Shown one piece after another: positions 12,401 through 22,258 of a DNA stretch of 41,721 nucleotides. The DNA is taken from contig MVAQ01000194.1 of assembly GCA_014825775.1 (NCBI GenBank), positions 1 to 41,721 of the forward strand, in the 5' to 3' direction. Position numbers and translations under genes: made by a program. The first letter of the stretch is position 1; the number at the start of each line of letters is the position of its first letter. The notes under the pieces were generated by a model that saw nothing but the letters and a program-made list of their open reading frames with translations, ran no database searches and was not told the origin of the DNA. Origin of the DNA: Krasilnikovozyma curviuscula. Its lineage: Eukaryota; Basidiomycota; Tremellomycetes; Cystofilobasidiales; Mrakiaceae.

Positions 12401-13733
12401 GATCACCTTCCAAACACCGCGAAGTCCCATTCCCTGACCCACGCCATCGCATCTCTATTGACCCTCTCATCACCAATCAGCAGCTCTGTAAAGTTTTTCG
12501 GCGAGTACCTCTGCGTCCACATCTTGCCGTCTCCCACAACCTTCTCTCTAGAGGCCGAAGAGGAAGACGATGCGGCTTTGGCAGACTCAAGTAGAGCGCG
12601 GTGCTCGTCCTGCGCTACTAAGTCGGCAACTTCGCGGAGGAGTGTCTGGAGCGGCTGAGTGAGGAGTTGTAAGGTTCCGTGGACTGTGCGAGAGGTTGAT
12701 TCCGTGGGATTTGATGGCTAGATAGAATGGACCAGAAATGAGATGGGAAGCGCGTTAGCTTTTTCAAGTTGCGTCGTGCCTGAAACAGGGCCACAAGCGC
12801 ACTGCATAGTGCACGGTGATGAGAAATCGGAAGCACTAAAGAAGGAGCACTCACTTTCGGAATTCTATATCTCCTCTTCAAGCTGACGACATCGCCCTCG
12901 AAGTTACTCGCCATGAGTGTTGGAAGCACCGGCGCATTAACAGGCCTGAACGTCGTGTGAGCTGGTGGTTCTCTGATTGGTGCTGGAGCGGAAAGTGGTG
13001 CAACAAATGATCTGGTTGTCGTGACGGTCGTTGTCGCGGAGGTTGGAGTTGTCTTGGACCTGGGATCAGTGGGGGTGGTAGTGACAGAACTAAGTAAGTC
13101 GTTGGGAATGAAGTCGGCCTCATCGTACACGACGTCTGTGAGTTGCTTCGAGGGTGAATAAACAGAGTCTTGTTCCATTTCTATCTCCATCTCAAGGTCG
13201 AGATCCATGTCCATTTCGTCGTAGTCTCTCTGAGGGGGTGCTTTCTTGATTGTGGACAGTGCTGAGAGAACTTGAGGTAGCGTTGTCGTTGAAGAAGCGC
13301 CGAGACCGCCTCCCAGAAGACCATTGGGGACCATATCTTCATCAAGGTGGTCATCGTGTCGTTCGAATGGAGCTGGTGGTTCGGAGGATATGCAACCAAG
13401 AAGTCCATTTGGAATAAAAGAGTCCTCGTCCTCGTCCTCTTCAGAAGCTGCCTCAGCTCCCTTTGAAGGCGAAACGGCACTTATTTTCTCTACACCATCC
13501 ATACTGTCATTACCATGGACACCTGAAGCCTTAGAGTCGGTAACGGTAGCAGCTTCAGGAACCTCAGCAGCCGAAGTTATCTTCTGCTCAACCACGCCAG
13601 GTCTTGCTCCCCCCAGTAAACCGTTGGGCGTGAAATCGACCGTCTCTTCCTCCTCTTCAGCTTCGTGTGTTTTATCACTCTTGTTTGAGTGGGCTGAGAT
13701 ATCTAAGGGGAGTTGGGTAAAGAGGGTAGTCAT
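9412..13733 (-). CDS. CTF18: Chromosome transmission fidelity protein 18, alternative clamp loader large subunit
   Basis: Ctf18 is the large subunit of the Ctf18-RFC complex, which loads PCNA and supports sister-chromatid cohesion and the replication checkpoint. Exon 1 (13733-12855) encodes 293 acidic, low-complexity residues. Exon 2 starts at 12717 and contains the family signature [15 protein letters not shown] followed by WDFAVFG. Later exons hold Walker A ([11 protein letters not shown], near 12120-12150), [13 protein letters not shown], Walker B ([10 protein letters not shown], near 11880), the sensor-type segment RPIICICND and the clamp-loader lid ([13 protein letters not shown] near 11480). 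The C-terminus (last exon 9636-9412) ends in the Ctf18-specific [19 protein letters not shown] tail, which binds Dcc1/Ctf8 in yeast. There are about a dozen exons; internal borders in 9640-10750 were not all resolved. The N-terminus carries four repeats of a PNGLLG motif. It diverges from REV7. Confidence 0.93.
13089..13637 (-). repeat. Four dispersed copies of an acidic/F-x-PNGLLG motif in the Ctf18 N-terminus
   Basis: Translated copies are DFTPNGLLG (residues 33-41), [10 protein letters not shown] (104-113), DMVPNGLLG (133-141) and the degenerate DFIPNDLLS (207-215). Each sits behind a run of Asp/Glu in otherwise disordered sequence. The regular core suggests a short binding motif rather than drifted low complexity. 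Confidence 0.75.
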
Positions 13734-14211
13734 GTCTCAACGCAGGCGCGTCTCAACGCGTTGATGCTGAATATCTGCTTCGCTGGACGTATGAAACCTT
13801 TTCAGGTGGGGGATTGAATGGATCTGTAATGACGTTAGATTTATTGTCGTACCGGATCTGGTGAAGGTAGATTCCCTGATATTGAGGTTCTTGGCCGTTT
13901 GGGTCTTCTCTCAGCGTCTCAGCGGAAGGCAAAGAAAAATCAAAGGCAATTGTAAACTGGTGGCTCGACAGAAACAGAGAAACTCTCAAAAACCTATCAA
14001 TGAGAACTCAAAGACATATTATGGAACATAATAGATCATATTGGCAAATCATTTTGTCCTAGCGGCAATTTTCTATCAAGCCCAGAAAAATGAACCAGCG
14101 TGGACCCACTGCTTCCCAACGCTCAACGTGAAGTTCGGAACATCATAAAAAACTGGTCTTTCAACCTACTAGCTTACGACAGCTATAGAGCTGGTACTCA
14201 ATGCGTAGAGC
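13734..14211. promoter_or_regulatory. Divergent promoter region of CTF18 and REV7
   Basis: 478 bp separate the two start codons. An open frame on the minus strand (13989-13753) has no ATG start and no family signature, so it is taken as leader or promoter. An MCB-type ACGCGT lies close to the CTF18 start. Confidence 0.6.
13756..13761. promoter_or_regulatory. MCB-like ACGCGT hexamer
   Basis: A perfect, palindromic ACGCGT lies 23 bp upstream of the CTF18 ATG, next to a near copy GCGCGT at 13746-13751. This is the site bound by MBF-type (Swi6/Mbp1) G1/S regulators that control replication genes in fungi. It may lie inside the transcribed leader. Confidence 0.45.
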
Positions 14212-15503
14212 ATGGCTCCCAGGAAGAATTTGAATGGATCAGGAGCTCAGCTCGACCCACCTCTGACAACAGGCCCCATTTCATACGATCGTGCGTCTCT
14301 CTCGGTCGCTGCTCTATCCCAAGTTTGAATAGCTGTAAACGCTGACAGAGAAATACTTTCTCGCATTTTCCGTTGTTCTCTGCAGGGTTTATTTACATCT
14401 TAATCGAATATCGTACGCCGCTCTTCAATCAACCTCGGAATTCCCTCTCCACCTCACTGACCATTTCTCCTTCTATTGGTCATCAGTGGAAATATCAGTA
14501 CATGCCATCCTATCAACCAGAGGTCTCTATCCACCGGAGCTTTTCCGGAAGAAACGCAAATGGGATATGGCGGTCGACAAGTGCAGGAACGAGACGATTA
14601 GTGGTTACATTGGAAAGGTATTAAGCTGTGTGATGGATGAAGTCAAGAAGGTATGCCCTCTCCTTTTTATTAATTTCTGCCACAGGACAAATGAGGTTGA
14701 AGCTGATGTTGCTTCGGCTTCGCTCAGAGTAACGTTGGAAGAATCGTGCTCATTCTGTTAAATGAGGTTGCTACAAATGAGGGCACAGCTATACAGCCTG
14801 TCGAGAGATACATATTTGACCTGAAGCATTTCGAGAACTGTCAGCGGACACCGGCGGGCGGATTGGAGATCGAAGGGTGAGTTTTCTCTATTCTTCAGCG
14901 CTTCAAGAAAAGAATCATTGTTGAATTTTACGATGGAATTGGACGTTAAAAAAGTATTGAAGGAACGCCCACTGAAGCTCAGGTAATCGCCCTGTTAAAA
15001 GGGCTAGTCATGCAGTGCTATCGGTCAGGTGGTGCTTCGCGAACATGGGGAGGTCAGTCAACTCACACTTCAAGCCTTGCTTCTTTCGCAAAAATAAATA
15101 AATAAATAAATGTAAACTTATTGTCTTTCATATCGGTTTTTTGAATCTCTAGACGACGCTACTTTCTCAATCGGCTTTGAAGCCCCGGAGCCTGGAGGCT
15201 TAGGAGGTCCCATCGTAGGTCCCCATTCTCACCTCCCCTCTGCTCTACTACTGACTTGTCTTGTCTTACCTTCTCAACAGAACGAAGTCGACTTCGAACC
15301 TGCTCCAGAAACGTATGCGTCACGTTCGGCGACGCTGGCGAGTAAGTCGTCTGTACCTGTCGCTGCGGTCGCAACCGAGTGGTTGAATGTGAGTTCTCGT
15401 TTTGTGGCCTGGGAGAGTCATTTGTGTTGGCTAACAAGAGTTCGTATGGTGTCCATAGCTGGCTGTGTTCAAACAGTTCACCCAGCATCCTCTCACGCAG
15501 TAA
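14212..15503 (+). CDS. REV7: DNA polymerase zeta accessory subunit Rev7 (MAD2L2), HORMA domain
   Basis: Rev7 bridges Rev3 and Rev1 in translesion synthesis. Eight exons sum to 732 nt (243 residues): 14212-14290, 14386-14412, 14487-14650, 14728-14876, 14955-15052, 15153-15214, 15281-15388 and 15459-15503. The HORMA core reads YILIEYLEISVHAILSTRG, then YPPELFRKKRKWDM, a CVMDEVKK segment, NVGRIVLILLNE and PVERYIFDL, in the order seen in MAD2L2. The start ATG at 14212 was chosen because only this frame joins the tiny 27-nt exon 2 and exon 3 in phase. The C-terminal safety-belt part is less conserved and ends FKQFTQHPLTQ. CTF18 lies divergently upstream, a plausible genome-maintenance pair. Confidence 0.88.
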
Positions 15504-16190
15504 ATAAGTCAGATTGCTCTGATTGCTTGTGGTATAGAGTCGTTACGTTATATATTGTTGTACAAATGCCATTTCGTGATCGTCTTTATACTTACTTTAA
15601 GTTGTCACATGAGCGTTCTAGAAAGGTTTCGGTTCACAGACTAATTCTTCCACGCGCACCTCACGAACGAGATGAGCTTGCGCAAGTACATCTGGGTTCT
15701 CTACTACCCGTAATCGATGGCATCGTCCATCTCTCTGATACAGACTGAATAATTTATTACAAAATAGTTCTAATGCAATATCTCAATCTAGGTCGGAGTG
15801 TAACTGGCTATAAATCGTTCTACAGATCTTCAACAGTGTTTTCTATCGTCTCAGCTTCCTTTTCCTATTCAACGAGGCTAAGGATGCGTTTCTGATCCTA
15901 GCTTTGTTTAAGCCCATTGTTAGATACTGCTTCACCCTTGTCGACTTCGTCTCATCTCTTTCCATGCGCCTCCTGGATACTCTGTTGATTTTGAGAACCA
16001 ATATTCGTCACTGATACCTTTGTAATAGTACGAGTGTGGTCCTCTCAGTGACTTTTCATTTGCTTGACTCTGTGCAATGCAGACCTGCAATCCGTCGGGC
16101 GCGCCATGATTTCAACGTACGATCCTTCGCAGTGAAAGCGTTTGGCCGCTGTCACTCACCCCTCTTTGCTCGAGATATACCTGACGCACC
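15504..16190. other. Intergenic: REV7 3' flank and ERG9 promoter
   Basis: No coding family is seen. The stretch is AT- and pyrimidine-rich and should hold the ERG9 leader. I could not support a sterol regulatory element from sequence alone. Confidence 0.5.
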
Positions 16191-18423
16191 ATGGGCGTCT
16201 CTGAGTATCTTCTTCTGGGTGAGTCCTGCACCTTTCCAAGGGTCCTTTGCTTACCCTCGTTGGACTTGACACTGAACTTTTCTCCATTCCCCCCTCTGCG
16301 TTTTCCTCAGCCATTACCCACCCTGTTCGTGCTCATCAGCTTCTCTCCCCCTTCTCTACCTTTCCCAATCATGCTCATCTCCCTTTTATTCCTCCTCTAG
16401 TCTGAGCTTCGTGCTCTGGCTCAGTACTCTCTGTGGTATGAAAAGAAGCGGGACATCACTGCGATTACCGACCATGCTACCTCCGGATGGGATAGAGAAT
16501 CTATGAGAGAATGCTGGAGGTTCCTCGACTTAACATCAAGATCCTTCAGTGCTGTGATCAAAGAGCTGGATGGTGATTTGGCCAGAGTCGTACGTTTCTC
16601 TTCACTGCTTCTTCCTCTGCAGCTGCTTGCAGCTTTCTCTTTACAGCTATCATAATTGACTTGGGTTTCCCTCTTTCTACCCCTAGATCTGTATCTTCTA
16701 CATTGTCCTCCGAGCATTAGATACCATTGAAGACGACATGACGATTCCAAACACCATCAAACTACCCCTTCTCCGAACGTTCCACGAGAAGCTGTACGAA
16801 CCAGGCTGGAATTTTCAAGGCAACGGAGAGAATGAGAAGGATAGGATTGTTGTTGCCCAGTTTGATGTCGTGATTGAGGAATTCCAAAGGTTGGATAAAG
16901 AGTACGTGGGGAGTCTTTTTCGCTCATGTCTCTTACAACCTCCCTTTCCACGCTCGATTCAAACGCGCTCGGATCGCTGCTGTCGAGCGACTATATCCTC
17001 GAAATGGAAACAGGCTAACCTCTAAATTTGCTTTATTTTTAGTGCCCAAGAAGTCATTGCTCGAGTGTGTCGAATGATGGGTAACGGAATGGCTGACTTT
17101 GCAGCGCTCTCAACCCCAGAACAACCCGTCGCCGAAGTATCAACCCTAGAAGACTTCTCCCTATACTGCCACTATGTTGCTGGGCTTGTTGGTGAAGGTC
17201 TCTCCGGTCTCTTCTCAGTAACAGGCAAAGAACGACCTTGGCTCAAAGACCAGCTCGTTCTCTCCAACTCGATGGGTCTCTTGCTCCAGAAGACCAACAT
17301 TCTCAGAGACTACCGCGAGGATGCTGATGATAACCGAGGATTCTGGCCAAAGGAAGTGTACAACGCCTATGGATTCGAGAACTTGAAGGACATGAGGGAT
17401 CCAAGTAGGAGAAAGGATGCGCTGTGGGTGTTGAGCGCCATGACCGTTGATGCCATCGGCCATTCGACAGACGCTTTGGACTATCTGTGTCTTTTGAAGA
17501 ATCAGAGTGTGTTCAACTTCTGTTCGATCCCCGCTGTTATGGCAATCGCGACGCTGGAATTGTGCTTCATGAACGAAGCTGTGTTTGAGAGGAATATTAA
17601 GATCAGGAAGGGCGAAGCTGTCCAGGTTTGTTGCCTCCATCACTTTGTTCATTCTAGTTTACACGTTTGACCGTGTATATGCTCGTTGTTTTTTCACAGC
17701 TCATTCTCAAGTGTACGAACCCAAGAGACGTCGCCTACATCTTCAGGGATTACGTCCGAAAAATTCACAAGAAGGCTGTACCTGCTGATCCAAACTTCCT
17801 CAAGATTAGCATTGCTTGTGGTAAAGTCAGTACTATTTACGTCTTTCCCATTCAGTAATGTTCCTGGCAATCTGACAGCGTCACATTCCGTTTTCCATTG
17901 ACAGGTCGAGGCTTGGTGTGAACACCGTTAGTATCCGTCTTCCTAATCAAGTTTTACCTAAAAGTATTTCCTCCCCAAACGGTGTGTCTGACTATTTCTT
18001 TCTTTTCTTTTCTTCAGAATACCCCTCCTTCATCGAGATCCGCAAGTCTGAATCGGGAACCCAAACTGTCTACAACGCCTCTACCAACGATGCCCGTCTA
18101 CGAATCCAGAAATCCCTCACCGAAGCTTCCCAGCAACGTGCCGAAGCCAAGCGCCTCGCTGATCGAGCAGCATGGAGAGTGGCGAAGGGTCTCCCACCGC
18201 TTGGAGAGGGTGTGGCAGACGCTCCTGCGAACGGTGGTGAGGGCTTCCCGATGTTGTGGATTGGACTCTTCTTGGTTGGTTTGCTGGCTGTTATGGGTAT
18301 CTTTGGTTTGGGGTTGGCCTGGGTCATCGTTACTGTAAGTCGTCTCTGTCCTGGTCCCTGGCCATGACCCTTTTTGAGAATATTCTTACTGAATTTACAT
18401 TTGATTTTCAGTATTTCGATTAA
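16191..18423 (+). CDS. ERG9: Squalene synthase (farnesyl-diphosphate farnesyltransferase)
   Basis: This enzyme condenses two farnesyl diphosphates to presqualene diphosphate and then squalene with NADPH, the first committed step to ergosterol, at the ER membrane. Nine exons sum to 1506 nt (501 residues): 16191-16218, 16311-16324, 16401-16589, 16687-16901, 17043-17625, 17700-17825, 17905-17926, 18018-18334 and 18412-18423. The N-terminus reads MGVSEYLLLAITHP then SELRALAQYSLWYEKK. The first Asp-rich site is RALDTIEDDMT and the second is QKTNILRDYREDADDNRGFW. A C-terminal hydrophobic segment (LWIGLFLVGLLAVMGIFGLG) is the usual membrane anchor. Exon 2 is only 14 nt and exon 7 only 22 nt; both are needed to keep the conserved frame. 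Confidence 0.96.
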
Positions 18424-18545
18424 AAATATTCCATTTTGAAATACGAGAGGTCTTTCTGTATTCAGTGTTCCTGTCCATAGCCAGGAGGTAACAATATAAA
18501 ACGTGTAAAGTATCATTTTCATAAGACAACGCTGCAAGACCTGAT

Positions 18546-20326
18546 TTACTTCTCAGCAGATACACTCCACTCCTTCAATCTCCCTCTCAGTCTCTCCACC
18601 ACCTCAATCTCCTCATCCGTCTCCTTGACAGCCTCCGTTTCATGCCTCTTCTCCATGACCTCAGCTTCCTTAATCAGACTCCTCTCCACATTGCCATGCA
18701 GTTTCTTCGCATCGAATCTCTCATCCAACAGCGATGGTGGTAGGTAATCCGGAATCTGCATTTTTGGTTGATTGTGCCCTCCTTCGATTGGGACAAGTTC
18801 GGAAGGAGTGGGGAGGGGTGAGAGGTGATGATACAGCCAGTAAAGAGCCTGAGCAAGTGAAGCCGTATCTGGTGTCCAAAAAATGAATACTTTGTATCAG
18901 CTGACGAACTAAAAGTGGAGAAAATTGGCGAAAATGCTCACATTCTTGACCCTCAGCACCGACGCCAATCATCCAATTCCCATCCTTCAAACTGCTCCCT
19001 TTTCCATCATTGGCATTCTTAAGGAACCGAGGGCCAAAGTAGACCTTGACGAGCGACTCCAGGGGTATCGTACCTGGTCGCGAGGACCAGCGGGCGCCAT
19101 CCTTTTGGCGGGCGAGTGACGAAATTTCCAGAAGGTTTGGAGAAGAGAGGGTTGGAAATGGGAGGAGGAGCCGACTTCGGAGGCCATATACAATAGCTCC
19201 AGAGAGTAAACAATTGATCTGTCAGTTGATTGTTGTGATGACAGCCGGTAAACAACGAAAACAGCCAGGCGCGAGGACTTACATTTCCAACCAGTGCCTA
19301 TCCAAACTATGTCTTCGTTTTCCACCAACCTCTTCAAACCATCGGGTAAACGGAATCCAAACTTTGCGATATGGAGTATGACGATGGTGTATCCATCCGA
19401 GATGGTAATGACGCATGGTGGGTATGATTTTGCATCGCGTGCGTTAGAAAATTGAGGTCTGGTTTCCACTTGGAGTGAAAAAACCCTATGTCCGACAAGT
19501 TAACATAATAATTGAATAAAAAAGAGGGTGTTGAGGTGTGGATTGTCAGCAAGTTGACAGCAGAAGATTGCGATATTGACTACGTGCAGTTGTATTTACT
19601 CACTTTCCTTTCAGCAACTCAATCTTCGCATCCGCTTTCTCGAACGTTGTCACGTAGATCATTTTTGGCACCTCGTATCTGACATTCCCCCACACCTGTT
19701 CCTGAACAAACTGTTCACTCGCCTCTGGAACAACATCTAGTAGCTCTTGCCTGCGCTCCTCAAACCAGCCCTTCGCCTCTTCCTTTTGCTGCGCTGTGAG
19801 GACCCTGACTGGAGGCCTACGGTAGCTGAAGAATTGGACAGGGCCCTGGTTAGGTAGATACTTCTTGGGTGTTGCTTTCCCCGGTGTAGAATTCTGTTTG
19901 TTGGAAATGGATTGGCGATATGCTTTGTCGAAGGACTCTATAGTGATTTCTTGAGAAGGAGATCGTTTCGTATTGAATTTTGGCTTCTTAGTTACCTTCT
20001 TATTCTTCTTGGTAGACAAAGAGTTGGAGGAACTTTGCTGTTGGATGGAATTATGAGGGGGGAGCTGCCTGGAGGAGGAATTTGACTGGGTTTTTGTGCT
20101 GCTGACGAGAGAGGAAGCTTCACGGGACCCAAGCCTAATGGAAGAATAGGAAGACGAAGCTGTCACTGAAAAAAAGGGAGACTAGTTCAGCTCTTCACTC
20201 GTCTGATCCATTCCAGTAGCGACTAGAGGAAGCCCAAAAAAAATCAAAATAAAATAACTCACCACAGCTGGTTAAGGGACGACAACAGCATAGGAGAATA
20301 TCCCTTCTCTTCAGCAGGGACACCAT
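18546..20326 (-). CDS. DEDDy 3'-5' exonuclease-fold protein (WRN-exonuclease-like), catalytic acids apparently lost
   Basis: The start ATG at 20326 opens a short basic, Cys-rich N-terminus (MVSLLKRRDILLCCCRP), possibly mitochondrial, joined across an intron to a Ser-rich region at 20166. The fold is recognised by MIYVTTFEKADAKIELLKGK followed by VFSLQVETRPQF, CVITISDGYTIVILHI, LPDGLKRLVENEDIVWIGTGW, NLLEISSLARQ and LESLVKVYFGPRFL, in the order of Werner-type exonuclease domains. The expected Asp-x-Glu of the first motif reads QVE. The segment after GTGW lacks the second Asp in the only in-phase splice I could find (exon start near 19188). The last motif aligns as SLAQALYWLY, with Leu where Asp is expected. 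The C-terminal helix-rich tail has no known domain. Function unknown. A splice misreading or an inactivated gene are alternatives. Confidence 0.68.
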
Positions 20327-21156
20327 GCAGACCTTTGAATATCCTCGGAGAGGGGTGTTGAGTTTTTGGGCTGGTTGCTGGTGGTCGGACTGGCATTCAT
20401 TCGATTCGAGAGGGCAGCGAAGACTCCCGCTATTTTGACATCTTGCTCAAATGAGCTCTGATATCCTTTAAGATCAATAATGAATAATCATAGTTAAAGA
20501 GTCATACGTTGAACTTTAGATACAGATGGGTCAAAATGGAATTTGGTGAGTGAGTTCTACCCTATTGCTGATTTCAGGGGGCTGCGATGGGCTGGATTTG
20601 CCTTACATGCTGAATAGCAATCTTCCCAAGTAAAACTTCTCCCCTTGGTGTCCTCTCTGTGCCATCCCCCCTGAGCTATTTCCATCTCGCGAGTAGAACT
20701 AATTCCCAGGTCGAGGCGTGTCGAGGCCCGTGAGCTTCGTCTCCAGGTTCTTCCTAACAGCCGGTGATCTCTACTGGTCGTCTTTCTGCCTTGCGCCTTT
20801 TTGGATAGAACGTAGACATAGAAAGAGATACTCAATTGTTGATGAATGGAGGGCGAGTCGACAGATTGTCCATCTCTCCCATGTTATGATGTATCTCATC
20901 ACCCTGGAAACCCTACACATCGTCTGGCAACAGTCAAAGGGATGACCATCTCACGCCTCTCTGTCTGTGTCTCAGTTCCTTTAGAGCGAGTGATGTCGAA
21001 CGTGCAGTGGAAGCAGTAGCAGAACGATCTTCTTGTGACGGACGGCTTTATTTACATTCACATGTGCTCCAGCCCCCGTTCAGCATGGAGGTGCAACCAT
21101 CTCTGCCGTCGTTCTCCCATATTCCGCACTCTCTGGTCCTTCCTTTTCTCAAGAAA

Positions 21157-21223
21157 AGGGGAGCTGTTCCTCCACACCAGCCAGCTCTCTATTCATTCAC
21201 CGTCACATTCCCATTCACCCCCT
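21157..21223. promoter_or_regulatory. Pair of STRE-like elements (AGGGG and CCCCT)
   Basis: AGGGG at 21157-21161 and its reverse complement CCCCT at 21219-21223 lie about 170-235 bp before the TATA box. The pentamer is the stress response element bound by Msn2/4-type factors in yeasts. The sites are short and the inference is weak alone. Confidence 0.3.
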
Positions 21224-21390
21224 TTTTCCCTTGTTGTCTAAAAATATGAGCGCCGGCGCTGGCGCGGTCGTGCCCCGCCAAATTACGGCCACACACTAAT
21301 CGATTCGAGGCGCTCTGATGATCATCTCCTTTCGATGACGGCGATGAAGGTCATCAGGAGGGAAGTCTGGCGTTTTAGCTTCGGTGCCAC

Positions 21391-21397
21391 TATAAAA
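21391..21397 (+). promoter_or_regulatory. TATA box (TATAAAA)
   Basis: TATAAAAGG lies 75 bp before the start codon at 21466, a good distance for transcription start and a short leader. Strong TATA boxes mark inducible, highly expressed genes. Confidence 0.65.
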
Positions 21398-21465
21398 GGC
21401 ACGCAACGAGGCTTTCGCTCGACAGCCATCTCCCTCTTCAAAACCCTCTTTTTTCTAAAGCTACT

Positions 21466-22258
21466 ATGAAGTGAGTGTTGTTCAAAAGACCATCTTTCTG
21501 CCTGCAAAGTGCTCTTTGCTGACCTGGTGGTACATTTTGCTTGCTGTAGCTATCTCAACCAAGCTGAATCCGTGAGTCTGCTGTGTCCCATCTATTCTAT
21601 TTTTGGCCGTCGTTCTCATGTCGTCTCATCTCATTTCACCCTCTCCTTCCTTGCCTTCCTTTCCTCTTTCTTCTTTTCTCATCTACATCCTCTTTCTCTT
21701 TCTCTCTCTCTCTCTCTCTCTCTGTCGTCGTCAGTTCCTCCAATCGTCGACTGGCAAAGCTGCCGAGCAGATGTTCGACAAGGAGTCTGGCATCAACAGC
21801 GAACAGTACTTGGACAAGGTCAGTAGTAGTACCCTTCTTCTTCTGCCCAGCAATAAAACCCCCCTCCTCCCCTCCCATCTGACGCTTGGTCGGTCTAATC
21901 ACAGATCCCAGGCTACTCTTCGGGTGGGAACCAACAGTCCTCCTCTCAGGACCAGAGCAACCCGAGCTACTCCTCTGGCAACACCAGCAGCCAGCAACAA
22001 GGTAACGGCGGCCAGAACAACGACAGCTACCAGAACCAGTCCCAGGACTCCTATGGCTCTTCAGGAAACCAACAAGACTCATACAGCTCTTCTAACAACC
22101 AACAGGACTCCTATGGGTCTGGAAACCAAGGAAATGGATATGGAGGGGGTAATGGTAACCAGGACTCTTACGGCTCCAGCGGCGGGAACCAGGACTCGTA
22201 CGGTTCGTCTAACCAAGGCGGTGGATACGGTGGAAACAACAGCAACTCTGACTACTAA
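21466..22258 (+). CDS. Low-complexity DSYGS-repeat protein (DDR48/FUS-like composition)
   Basis: Four exons give 154 residues: 21466-21470 (ATG plus two bases), 21550-21571, 21735-21818 and 21905-22258. The N-terminal 37 residues look structured (MNYLNQAES, then FLQSSTGKAAEQMFDKESG and QYLDK). The rest is almost only Gln, Asn, Ser, Gly, Tyr and Asp. It contains five copies of QDSY followed by G/S and Ser, plus one NNDSY, and ends NSNSDY. The repeat resembles yeast Ddr48 (NNDSYGS-type repeats) and the SYGQ-type domains of phase-separating proteins; homology is not shown. TATA and STRE-like sites upstream fit stress induction. Intron 2 carries a long CT run. The 5-nt first exon is inferred from splice sites and the in-frame ATG. 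Confidence 0.78.
21697..21724 (+). repeat. (CT)n run in intron 2 of the repeat-protein gene
   Basis: About 14 CT units form most of the polypyrimidine tract before the acceptor at 21733-21734. Length polymorphism is likely. It may affect splicing or form H-DNA; neither is shown. Confidence 0.7.

Larger units (their letters stand above)
20327..21465. other. Intergenic region with stress-type promoter of the DSYGS-repeat gene
   Basis: About 1.1 kb with no recognisable gene. The right half is pyrimidine-rich and carries two CCCCT/AGGGG elements and a TATA box. An open frame at 21007-21249 is simple pyrimidine-rich sequence with no family match. Confidence 0.5.

Noticed and set aside
13324..13764. 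Plus-strand open frame across CTF18 exon 1
   Set aside because: Antisense shadow of the Glu/Asp/Ser-rich coding sequence.
13753..13989. Minus-strand open frame just upstream of CTF18
   Set aside because: It has no ATG, lies in the divergent promoter, and is not in frame with a plausible Ctf18 extension. Probably leader.
16150..16165. Possible sterol regulatory element (CACTCACCCC) upstream of ERG9
   Set aside because: The match to the SRE consensus is poor and the site lies in a pyrimidine-rich leader; not strong enough to call.
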